In this document: piece after piece, positions 1 to 9,100 of the stretch
Layout: every line of letters begins with the position of its first letter
Numbering within the stretch: position 1 is the first letter of the stretch
Assembly: GCA_963578105.1 (NCBI GenBank)
Contig: CAUZBP010000017.1
Span: 7,568-71,567 of the forward strand
Direction: 5' to 3'
DNA length: 64,000 nt
Source: GCA-2718815 sp963578105
GTDB lineage: Bacteria > Planctomycetota > Planctomycetia > Pirellulales > Pirellulaceae
Made by a program: the position numbers and the translations under genes
The notes under the pieces: generated by a model
Databases searched by the model: none
The model's input: the letters and a program-made list of their open reading frames with translations, nothing else
What the model was told of the DNA's origin: nothing

Positions 1-132
1 AAACTAACATACGCCCCGTCGAATGCAAGGACCCTCTGTACGAATTGGCCTTCCAGAGACCGGTACGGACAGGGAGGCCCGTTCATAGCCGGTGCTAAGT
101 TGGGAGAATTCGGTAGCAGAGCCAAGAAATAA

Positions 133-166
133 AGCGACCCCTGGTGTCACGGTCCCAGGGGTCGCT
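133..166 (-). terminator. Intrinsic terminator downstream of the TadG-like gene
   Basis: A perfect 12-bp inverted repeat (133-144 pairs with 155-166, 10-nt loop) begins 26 bases past the stop codon of the TadG-like gene. On the minus strand it is followed by TTTATTTCTT, the usual U-rich tail. The plus-strand side has no T tract, so it acts for the minus strand. Confidence 0.8.
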
Positions 167-191
167 CTCTTAGAGACTGGTATCCAGAGAT

Positions 192-1943
192 CTAATGAAC
201 AATCTTCAGCGGGCGAGTCGCGGCGATTGTCTGAAACACCTCCAAAAGGTCGGCAGAATAGTCACTGACCGATTGCCCACCCGGAATGCTAAAGTGGGCA
301 CCACCAGTGATTTCTGCCACTTCATCCATCAGAAACGAATCCGCATTCGCTCCCAGACTGATGGTAACGATCGGGTAACCCGCAACTGCACAAAGTTGCG
401 CCTCATCGCGTACGTACTGGTCGGCTGCTTCGGTATCGACTCCACCGTTCACCCAGTTCGCGTTACCATCGGTCATCAGCACGATCATTTTAAAGGTGCC
501 TGCACGCGCGTTATCTTGCAGTTCTTCGCGAGCTTTCTGCATCCCACCGCCAATGTTCGTCCAACTGTGGTAGTGGCCAGCCTGACGATGGTGAGCGATG
601 TACTTGATCAATTCAAAATCGTCGGTCAAGGGGCTTTCCAGCGTTCCATTTCCGGAAGCCGAATTGTAGACAGACAAGCCGATATAGTCCTCGGTGTTTG
701 CAGTCGCCACATAATCGACAAACACGTCGACCGATTCCTTGACTGCAGTGAGAGGCTGTTGGCGACACATCCACAATGAATCGTGCTGGAGAACTTGTGT
801 TTTGAAACGGTTCCAAAAGTCGATCAACAGGAGTGTTCCAAATTTATGTCGATAACCCGCTGCCTTGACGTGGTAATCGTAATACGACGTATGGGCAGAA
901 GATGATTCGCGGCAAAATTCGATAAACTGACCCCAACTTCCGCTAGCATAGGGATATGAAATCTCATGAAGGCCCAAACCTCGGGCAATGGTTTCGTTGT
1001 TGTAGAAATCAAATCGTTCTGTTTTGCCTTTCATTTTGAGTCGTACCTGACAAACCGTCCAACCACTGAAGCGGTTACCGGAAAATGTGCCGCCCGTCGA
1101 ATTCGGGTAGAATGATTCCGCATACCGCCTTGAACCGTTGCGAGTGAAGTAAAGTTTGACCTGTTTAATCGTATCAGTCCCAGTAATTTCAACCGAACTA
1201 CCCCGCCAGGTCACAGAAACAGGTGTTGTTTTCCCTGGAATCGTCACGTAGCCGGGGGTAAACGGTAGATTTCCGTAGACGACATTGCCCAAGTCATCCC
1301 ACATCTCTTCGATATTCATCTCGACGGCCGTCTGACCAAGGTTGGCAATCGCCGGTAGTTCGCTGTCGTCATTCATCGAAGCCGAGAGGTCGAGCACAAC
1401 AACCATGTCACGGGGTTGGTACATGGCGGTCGCGGATGCCTTGACTTGGAATTTCTCGTAGTGCAAAACTGGTGCGAAAAAAAGCGGCAAGTCGTTATAA
1501 CGCATGCTGACGCGAACGCCTGACGGATTTTCCAAAGCAGGTTCCAGCTCTCCGGACTCGGAATTCCAGTTTCCAAATTTGACTTCAAGGTCCTCCTCGT
1601 GTTCCAACAAAAAAGCTGCAATCTGTTCATCGAATTGGTCTTCGTCAAGCGTGACCCCGTTCGTTCCGATGGGGTTTCGCAACAGATACTCGGCCATTTT
1701 CTCGCTCGCTCCTGTTGCACCCTCAACAAGACCGCCGGCGGCAGCTAACGCCGCCGCATCCACGGAGCGTTGCAGTTCCGTTTGCATCGAAAACATGAAA
1801 CCAGTGTCTACCGCAAACGCGACCATGCCCACCAAAATCACCATCAGCATCGCAGAAAGTACAAGAATGTTCCCACGTCGGACAGGAAGCGGTGTCCGGG
1901 TTAAACTACGACAGGGGCGCAGAAAATGTGTGTGCCTTCGCAT
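192..1943 (-). CDS. TadG-like membrane-anchored protein with von Willebrand factor A domain
   Basis: A 583-residue protein probably anchored in the cytoplasmic membrane and involved in pilus or surface functions. Residues 23-60 (RRGNILVLSAM then a hydrophobic helix and AVDTGFMFSMQTELQRSVDAA) match the N-terminus of the TadE/TadG family. A VWA domain follows: the MIDAS motif DLSAS is at 185-189 and the later strand IVLMTDGNA at 487-495. Between the first MIDAS motif and the next recognisable VWA helix (about 397) lie about 200 extra residues rich in Tyr, Gly and Ser. The start at 1943 is chosen because the TadG helix lies at the right distance and GGAG sits 8 bases upstream; the frame stays open 261 bases further but that stretch is not protein-like. 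No other tad genes are nearby, so its partners are unknown. Confidence 0.85.
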   Translation of the reverse strand: MRRHTHFLRPCRSLTRTPLPVRRGNILVLSAMLMVILVGMVAFAVDTGFMFSMQTELQRSVDAAALAAAGGLVEGATGASEKMAEYLLRNPIGTNGVTLDEDQFDEQIAAFLLEHEEDLEVKFGNWNSESGELEPALENPSGVRVSMRYNDLPLFFAPVLHYEKFQVKASATAMYQPRDMVVVLDLSASMNDDSELPAIANLGQTAVEMNIEEMWDDLGNVVYGNLPFTPGYVTIPGKTTPVSVTWRGSSVEITGTDTIKQVKLYFTRNGSRRYAESFYPNSTGGTFSGNRFSGWTVCQVRLKMKGKTERFDFYNNETIARGLGLHEISYPYASGSWGQFIEFCRESSSAHTSYYDYHVKAAGYRHKFGTLLLIDFWNRFKTQVLQHDSLWMCRQQPLTAVKESVDVFVDYVATANTEDYIGLSVYNSASGNGTLESPLTDDFELIKYIAHHRQAGHYHSWTNIGGGMQKAREELQDNARAGTFKMIVLMTDGNANWVNGGVDTEAADQYVRDEAQLCAVAGYPIVTISLGANADSFLMDEVAEITGGAHFSIPGGQSVSDYSADLLEVFQTIAATRPLKIVH

Positions 1944-2144
1944 GGCGAGTCTCCACGAGGTATAAAGGGAGGCCAGAACGACCTGACGAAAAGTAATCGA
2001 AGAGAAGAGAAAAGAAGAGAAGAAAAGACGGATCTCGCAAGGGACCATCAAAACATATCTTACAGCTGACAGCAACGTCATGGTTTTCTTCAAAAAATCG
2101 TGTTTTAATCTTCCCCTTTTCCCGCAGTAGGCTCTCGATCCTGT

Positions 2145-3272
2145 ATGAACGGCAAGATCATCATCGCCGGGGCAAGTGCTCGTGCCGCTGCTTTCTCGGC
2201 CCAAAGATCGGGATTTGAACCTTGCACGGTTGACTTGTTCGCTGATAGCGACCTCGTGCGTTTCTTCTCCGCAACACGAGTCGCCAATTATCCCTACGGA
2301 ATTGCCGAGGCCATCGGAGAGCTACCTCCGGGACCCTGGATGTACACGGGGGCTCTGGAAAATCATCCCGACTTGATTGATGAAATTGCCCGTCAGAGAC
2401 CTCTCTACGGAAACGCTGGAAAACGAATCCGTCAAGTGCGGAATCCCCGCCGAATGGCGGAAGCCTTCCGAGATGCTGATCTGCTCTACCCCGACATCCT
2501 GAACCACCTTGATCAAATCCCCCACCACCCAGGCTGGCTGCGCAAACCCTTCCAGTCCGCAGCTGGTCGACACATTGAACCCCTGCGACAGCATCACCGA
2601 GAAAACAGAAAGTTTTATTATCAACGTCAGATTCAGGGCTGGCCTTGTTCTGCCGTTTATATCGTCTCCTGCACGACAGCACGTTTGCTGGGTGTTACTT
2701 ACCAGTTGACCGGGTGCGATTGGGCCGGCGCTGCTGCGTTTTCCTACGCGGGCAGCATCGGTCCGGTGCAACTCGAACGGAAGATCCGAAAACAGTTTGA
2801 GCGAATTGGTGAGACGCTTCGGTCCGTATTTGCTGTGCGCGGGTTAATTGGAGTCGACGCAGTGATTGCAAACAACCAGGTTTGGACAGTCGAAGTCAAC
2901 CCGCGCTACACCGCATCGGTTGAAATTCTGGAACGGGCCGGCCGGACTGACCTTATCTCTCAGCATGCTTCCGCATTCGGCTTGCACTGTGACGTCACGC
3001 CATGTCGAGCGGATACTTCAATGATGCATGGAAAAGCTATCTGCTATGCGGAGAAACCTCTGCTAATAACCCGTCCGTTCCTGGACTGGGTTCAGACAAT
3101 CAACCTGGAACACGGAACTTGGCCTCAGTTGGCCGACATCCCGAAGGTCGGCAGCTCGATCGGTAAGGGACAACCTGTGTTAACGGTCTTCACTTCAGGA
3201 ACTGATCTCGAGCAGGTCGAAAACCAACTCCAGTTGAAGATGGTGGCACTAAAACAGCAACTCAACAAATAG
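2145..3272 (+). CDS. ATP-grasp family protein, Orf17-like
   Basis: A 375-residue cytoplasmic protein. An N-terminal Rossmann-like start (KIIIAGASARAAAFSAQRSG) is followed by motifs seen in COG2232-type predicted carboligases: PPGPWMYTGALENHPDLID, WLRKP with a following Gly/Arg loop, and the ATP-grasp metal-binding region GVDAVI...VWTVEVNPRYTASVEILER. Proteins of this type occur in planctomycetes and methylotrophs beside tetrahydromethanopterin C1-transfer genes, where they are called Orf17; the exact reaction is not settled. That assignment rests on family resemblance. No other C1 gene is in this window. It is divergent from the TadG-like gene and stands as a single transcription unit ended by a small hairpin. 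Confidence 0.75.
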   Translation: MNGKIIIAGASARAAAFSAQRSGFEPCTVDLFADSDLVRFFSATRVANYPYGIAEAIGELPPGPWMYTGALENHPDLIDEIARQRPLYGNAGKRIRQVRNPRRMAEAFRDADLLYPDILNHLDQIPHHPGWLRKPFQSAAGRHIEPLRQHHRENRKFYYQRQIQGWPCSAVYIVSCTTARLLGVTYQLTGCDWAGAAAFSYAGSIGPVQLERKIRKQFERIGETLRSVFAVRGLIGVDAVIANNQVWTVEVNPRYTASVEILERAGRTDLISQHASAFGLHCDVTPCRADTSMMHGKAICYAEKPLLITRPFLDWVQTINLEHGTWPQLADIPKVGSSIGKGQPVLTVFTSGTDLEQVENQLQLKMVALKQQLNK

Positions 3273-3290
3273 TAATTTTGCAAAAGTTGC

Positions 3291-3313
3291 AACTGGCAAT
3301 GGCTCCAGTTTTT
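3291..3313 (+). terminator. Probable terminator after the ATP-grasp gene
   Basis: AACTGG and CCAGTT form a 6-bp stem with an 8-base loop, running straight into TTTT. It starts 18 bases past the stop codon. The stem is short, hence the moderate confidence. Confidence 0.5.
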
Positions 3314-3504
3314 CAAAACCCCTACTTGAAAGTAGTCCAACGTCTCAGGCAGGGATCGATGCTTCAAGCACCAACTTTCCGGAAAAACCAGGCTGTCGCG
3401 AAATCCAATCTTCTGAAATGCTGAAGATCACCGTGGCAATCAGTAGTCAGACCTCCTCAACCGCAGTCGCATTGTCCCAACGCAAACCTGATTTCCCAAA
3501 TCAT

Positions 3505-4320
3505 TCAAGACCGTCCCTTGGTGTGACGTCGATCGGAGGTCTCCATGGCTTCTTCGAGCTCTTTGCGAGTAGGTTTCCAGCGGCGGCCGGCGAGAGCCGG
3601 TTCAAAATCAGGTTGCCCAGCCAGCCTGGCAATTGCCTTCATTGCCTGAATCGTCGTCCGATTCGCTACCTCATGCTCATTTTTTTCGTCATACCATTCA
3701 GACAAATCGATTGGATCACCGAAATGGACGCGAACTCGCGCTCGCATTAGAAAAGGGCTGTGGGCCGACTTGTCGAAGGGCGCCCCTTCGATGTAACAAG
3801 GAACAAGCGGTACTCGAGTCCGCAAAGCAATCAGTGCTGCTCCTGGCCGAACAGGTAAAAGAAACTGATCGGACATGTTGATACGTCCCTCAGGAAGCAT
3901 TCCCACTAACGATCCCTGTTTCACATACCTTATCGCTTGCTTCGTTGCCGCTGTGTCAATGCCCGACCGGTTGGTCGGAATCACTTGTGCCGGGACAAGA
4001 AACCACCGGAAAGCATGATGCAACACATATTCTTTGGCAACCATCCAATGGACCCGACGCGTTCCTACGGCTACTTGTATGAAAAACGGATCAACCGAAG
4101 TCCGATGGTTGGTGACAATGACCGCCCCTTGATCTGCTAGAAGTGAAACCGGTCGAATGACGGTACAACGCCATTGCACACGTGCAATTAGCATGGCCAG
4201 TTGATAAAACACCCAATGAAGGAGAGGGTAGGGTGCGCGGAGCACACACCAGAACAACCAAGTCAACAGGGTGAAGACCACCAAGGAAATCAGCACCCAG
4301 GCGTAGAAGTCGGCATTCAT
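3505..4320 (-). CDS. 1-acyl-sn-glycerol-3-phosphate acyltransferase family protein (PlsC type)
   Basis: A 271-residue membrane-associated acyltransferase likely to add an acyl chain to a lysophospholipid during phospholipid synthesis. The catalytic motif NHxxxxD is present as N71-H-R-T-S-V-D77, and the acyl-acceptor motif PEGR at 143-146. One transmembrane helix (about 8-26) precedes the domain. The length fits the family, which runs from about 200 to 280 residues. Its exact acceptor cannot be told from sequence. It stands alone on the minus strand, convergent with the ATP-grasp gene. Confidence 0.88.
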   Translation of the reverse strand: MNADFYAWVLISLVVFTLLTWLFWCVLRAPYPLLHWVFYQLAMLIARVQWRCTVIRPVSLLADQGAVIVTNHRTSVDPFFIQVAVGTRRVHWMVAKEYVLHHAFRWFLVPAQVIPTNRSGIDTAATKQAIRYVKQGSLVGMLPEGRINMSDQFLLPVRPGAALIALRTRVPLVPCYIEGAPFDKSAHSPFLMRARVRVHFGDPIDLSEWYDEKNEHEVANRTTIQAMKAIARLAGQPDFEPALAGRRWKPTRKELEEAMETSDRRHTKGRS

Positions 4321-4644
4321 TCGAAATCAGGACACCTGTCAGGAATTTTGAAGAAAAGAATAAAACTTACCAACTCTAACCAGGCGAAAAAACAGGCATC
4401 GCAAAACCGATGAAGGACAGGGAGACGGCCTCACAGGCCCCGGGCATTCGTTCCGTCAATCTCCTGGTTCTGCTGGCCGTTTACGGTATCTTTCGCAGCG
4501 TTGCAGTGTGAACTATACAATTTTAGTTTGGGGGCAAATGATCATCCGTTCTCAAGCAATTGGCATAGTCTAGAAATTTTTCACATCGCGAGACAGGATC
4601 AAAGTGGAAATCACTGTTGCCAAGTCGATTCATAGGGCATTTCC
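4321..4644. other. Intergenic region between divergent genes
   Basis: About 320 bases between the divergently transcribed acyltransferase and phosphodiesterase genes. It must hold both promoters, but I see no clear -35/-10 pair, hairpin or coding sequence. Confidence 0.5.
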
Positions 4645-5154
4645 GTGAAAGCATCGAAAGACGACGCCACTACGCTGATCGGGGTTGTTAGTGATACCCA
4701 CGGACATGTCCCTTTTGCCATGGATGCTGTGCGAGTGCTCGAACCGTTCGGCGTGGAGCAGATAATCCATTGCGGCGACATTGGGTCAGCCAGTATACCA
4801 AGCGTCTTTTCCAAGTGGCCCACCCATTATGTGCTGGGAAACGTTGACCGGGATACAGAGCAACTAAACGATGCCATTCAATCTGCCGGAGCAATCCTTC
4901 ATGGACGGTTTGGAAAAATCGAACTTCGAGGTCGCAGACTGGCATTTATTCATGGAGACGATACTTATCTTCTTCAGAGGGAAGCCGTTAGCGGAAAATG
5001 GGACTTACTCTGTCATGGACATACCCACATGGCACAGCGGAAATTCGTGGGCAACACCCTGGTCCTGAATCCCGGAGCACTTTATCGGGCTCGCCAACAC
5101 ACTGTTGCCATCGTCGAGTTCCCTCAACTCGCGGTGCACATCCTCACCGTGTGA
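4645..5154 (+). CDS. YfcE/MJ0936-family metallophosphoesterase
   Basis: A 169-residue calcineurin-like phosphodiesterase. The metal-ligand motifs appear in the expected order: SDTHG (16-20), HCGDIGS, LGNVDRD, FIHGDD and GHTHMAQRKFVGNTLVLNPGAL near the C-terminus. Members hydrolyse phosphodiester model substrates; natural substrates are mostly unknown. The start is a GTG at 4645, since no ATG lies between it and the first motif. It is a single-gene unit convergent with the rimI-like gene. Confidence 0.88.
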   Translation: MKASKDDATTLIGVVSDTHGHVPFAMDAVRVLEPFGVEQIIHCGDIGSASIPSVFSKWPTHYVLGNVDRDTEQLNDAIQSAGAILHGRFGKIELRGRRLAFIHGDDTYLLQREAVSGKWDLLCHGHTHMAQRKFVGNTLVLNPGALYRARQHTVAIVEFPQLAVHILTV

Positions 5155-5191
5155 CCGTTGGTCGCTGTGTAGGCCTGACGTTCACTACGCG

Positions 5192-5773
5192 TTACCCAGC
5201 TAAATGGCTAATCCGGTTCACCGGTGCAAACTCTTCGGTCGGTTGCGATACGTAACGATAGGACATCAGATAGGCGTCCTCCGTCGTGTCTTCATAAAAA
5301 TCACGAAGTACGTTTGTCGCCCGAAAACCAAGATTTCGAAAAAACAATTGAGCTGATAGATTGGTTTCTCTTACCTCGAGCAAAACTTTTGTTCTACGTT
5401 GAGGAGAAAGCTTGCCAATCAGCTTTTGCACCATTTGGGCTCCCACTCCCAAACGCCGAAACGCTGAACTAACGGCAAAATTCAGAATGTGCAACCGTGT
5501 TTTGTGCAGTTCATAGATCATCAGCCCGACGACTTGTTGATCATATTCTGCAACCATCCCGATGCAGTTTCGCTGTCTCAAACAACGAATAAAGTCATCT
5601 TCCGACCAAGGGAATTCAAAACTGGATGATTCAATGTTTAAAACTTCCGGCATGTCGCGCCGGATCATCCAGCGAATGTGGACGCATAAATCTTGTTGGG
5701 GGTAAGAGTTGATGAGAACCTCCCTCCGTGTCGGCCATCCAAAACGAGTGCGATACCGTATCAAAACAGCCAT
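5192..5773 (-). CDS. rimI: GNAT-family N-acetyltransferase, RimI-like
   Basis: About 193 residues from the chosen ATG. The GNAT fold is visible: IRRDMPEVLNIESSSFEFPWSEDDFIRCL (substrate helix), the acetyl-CoA loop RRLGVGAQMV, and the C-terminal LEVRETNLSAQLFFRNLGF typical of RimI, which acetylates the N-terminus of ribosomal protein S18. It has a longer N-terminus than E. coli RimI. The frame is open up to 5884 with other ATGs at 5806 and 5884; 5773 was chosen because a purine-rich GGCAGG precedes it. The specific RimI role is inferred from motif spacing and is less certain than the fold. Confidence 0.8.
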   Translation of the reverse strand: MAVLIRYRTRFGWPTRREVLINSYPQQDLCVHIRWMIRRDMPEVLNIESSSFEFPWSEDDFIRCLRQRNCIGMVAEYDQQVVGLMIYELHKTRLHILNFAVSSAFRRLGVGAQMVQKLIGKLSPQRRTKVLLEVRETNLSAQLFFRNLGFRATNVLRDFYEDTTEDAYLMSYRYVSQPTEEFAPVNRISHLAG

Positions 5774-6114
5774 AACCTGCCAAGACGAAATAAGAGATTG
5801 CGTCATGTGTTTCGGCAGGAAGTGGTCCACGTTGCACCTACATTCGTCCACCGCTAGCATGGCCCGGGTGAATCTGGCTGGCAAAGCGGGCTCGCAATAT
5901 TTTTTGATTAGAAAGATAAAAAATATTTCAGGGGTCGGTCGTGCAAAAAGAGGGGTGCCTGTGAGGCGGACCCTGAAGGACGTGACGTCTGATGAGACAA
6001 ACGCAACCGTGTTGTCTTACAGAATCACGTCGAATCGGAACGAGGTGCTCCGGGAAGGAAACGATTCGTGCCAGCGCCCGCACAGATCTATGTAAAAAGT
6101 GGTCTCATCATGCC

Positions 6115-9100
6115 TTACGCCCGCCGGGAAAGCACAACTGGCCGTCGGGGTCGCAACCAGGTTACTAACCAGATAGGTATCCTGGCGGCATACAGAATGC
6201 CCACCAAAATGATTACCAGTCCCAACCAACGGGGGTTCAACCAGAGCCACCAGACAATGCCCACGAAGGACATACTCAAGAAAGGCCACCGAAACCACAA
6301 GCGTTTGACGAACGACTCCCAGACAGGCCTCCAGCGGATTCCAAAAAATGTGACCACGGCCAAGCTAAAACCGATCAGATATCGCTGGTATCCAAACCGA
6401 GGCTCCAATGGGACGAGAGAGAGATTGATTGTTCCTTCCCCGCCTTGATACGTCAGGCGCGTAACATTTTCTTTCTGAAAGTTGCTTGGCCTGGAATCCT
6501 GATTACCCAACAGGTCTTCGTCAGTCGAAGAGCCTAGCTGCTCTAGAATATTCTCGGTCCCCAGATGCCTCGCCATGGACAACTGTTTTCGTTCCAGGAC
6601 TTCCAAATCAGCCCCCTCCACTTCGAATCCGGGCGAATGGTCAGCAAGTTGTAATGTTAACATTCGTTGTGCTTTTACATAACGTCGTGCCCACACCTGA
6701 TACCAGCGTGTGATGTCTTCAATCGGTTCTTCCGCGATGACATTGGATGTCAGGTCCATCAATTCTGACATTCTCCTCAATCGCAAAAGTTTTTGACGCT
6801 CGGCGCTGATTCCTTGCGTCTGCCGGAGTTCATCAGCGCTGCATCCATTGACTGTCCACAGCGTCCTTTGGACTGGCACCTCTAGTATTTCGGGAACCGC
6901 AACTTGGAAAGTGGAACCCCGGGAACTCGCTCGAACCGCTTTTCCCTCAAAAACGACTTCAATTCGTTGAGGCAATCGTTGCAGTCCCAGAAATATTTTC
7001 ACTTGCTGGTTATCCAACACCTCTGTCCTTGCGGGAAGTTCTGCCACCGTGACGTGTACTAATTTGGCACGATCAGGCAGTTGAAGAACACAATTGTCTC
7101 GTCCCGCCGGGTCCAAGTAAAAAAAGACACTGCCGTGATAGTTGTTGTCGTTGCGCACGTTGACATGGATATCCACTAAACGCAACTGTGGTACACCAGC
7201 CATTCCTTCACGCGGTCGTATTTCGGCGTGAAGATCTTCTCCGGTTACCGCATAACTCATTGATTGGTCGTCGGGGGGTGACTCGGAGAGAAACCATTCC
7301 GGCAATCTAACGGGTTGTAGCCGGCTTTTATCCCAACGGATAATCTGTCCGTCAACCTGCTGAGGAAGAACGACGTAATGGGTACGCTGGTGATCTACAA
7401 AGGGCACGACATGTGGCAGGTGAATTCGCTGACCGGGCGGAAATTGTAGAGGAATCTGAAGATGGATGGTGCAATCTTTGGTACAAGGTTTTGAAAGTTT
7501 TACGGAAAGTCGCCGTCGCCCCGTACCGGGAATGTCAAATATCGCTGTTTCGCAGGAAGCCTCCGAGGTGATTTCGCTTCCGCAGACAGCGGGCAGAGAA
7601 AAATCTACGATATCGACAATTCCCTGATTCACTGACAGCCTTAGCAATAACTGCATCCACCATTTGCCGTCGCGAGGGTACATCGTACTAACTTGTACGG
7701 ATTGAATTTCTGGCTCGTCTGCCAGGACACGCAGAACAGCAACTGTCCCGGCTGTCTTTGCCTTCCAGTGCGCCACCTTCAAATACTTGTTCCAAGCGGT
7801 CCCTTCCATTGGAACCCGTTCGACTGTCTCAAGACCATCGGCATCAGTGACATCCACGCGAATGCCGGGCTGACGGAAAACTTCCAGTTCCAGTGCCAAC
7901 AACTGCGAGTTCAACAACTGGATGGCAGGAAGTTCAAGGCTTTGATCGGATCCGTAGCGACGCCGAGCACGCAAATACAAGCGATGGGATTCACGTGTTG
8001 GGCGACCCAAAACTATATTGAGACGATTGTTTTCATCGAGCGTCCAGCGGACAGGGACCGTGCCGGAGGAGTCGTTGATTTCGACCTTCTCCACCTCCAA
8101 TCCCGCAGGAACCGATAGTTGGTGCTGCGCCAACATTCCATCTGTTTTTACCACATCCACTCGATGGTCCAACACGGCATGCTCCGCATGACACATTACG
8201 GTCACGTGTTGCTCGGAATCCGTTTTACGCTCCTGGGGTGCGACAGATATCGTCCACTCCTGATCATCTTCCATGGAATCAACAAGAACAAACTGTGGCA
8301 GTAGCTCTTCGGTTCCCCATTCACGCATGAATTCCGTTGCCGCAATTCTCGCGAGATTTTCACCACCATGCAGTTGGTACGTCAGTTCACGATCAACCGA
8401 CACCGCAAGCAAGCGACGTGTCACGTTCCCGACGGCGTTGACGCGAGGAAACAACAGGTTGCCGATACCAGACGTGTCCGTCATTAGAAAACGGGCATTG
8501 ATCGTCACCTGATCCTCAGTCGTCGGCTTCAGTACAAATAAGATGGTTGGGGATTGATCCGATTCAATTTGAACTCGTTGCACGGGAGAGTCATCTGCCA
8601 TAGGTAACAATCTCAACCGAGGATCGGCGCGGATTTCAAGCGCTCCGATTCCGCTTTCAGTGACGTCGTAACTGAATTTTGCGTCGAGAATCACAGACCC
8701 GGGGCGGATCTTGAGCCAGACAAGTTCTTTCACATCAGCTGTTCCGCGAATGGTTCCTTGTCCCATCCCCTGGGACCACCGAAAAGCCAACTTCCGAATC
8801 GGCCCCAGTTCAGCCTTGACTCTGCCGGTGTCTGGAGCCAACTGCAACCGGCCACGTGCCGTGGGAATGTCGATCAGCGGAGCGTCCGGTGGCAATTCTA
8901 CGTCGAGCGTTGCTGAAGGTATTTTAGGAATCTGTACTTCCCACCCATGCAACATCTCTGATCCGGGAACTACCGGCCGGAAGGAGAGTTCCAGAAGATA
9001 GTTTCCGGGCTCTTCAACGAGCAAACGGATCAGCTTGTTTTCTTCATCCCATTGGGGCCGAATCGGTCGTCCATCAAGCCTTGCTGAATTTTCGACAAGG

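Noticed and set aside
195..779. Plus-strand ORF opposite the TadG-like gene
   Set aside because: It is the antisense shadow of the VWA-domain gene; its translation has no family resemblance.
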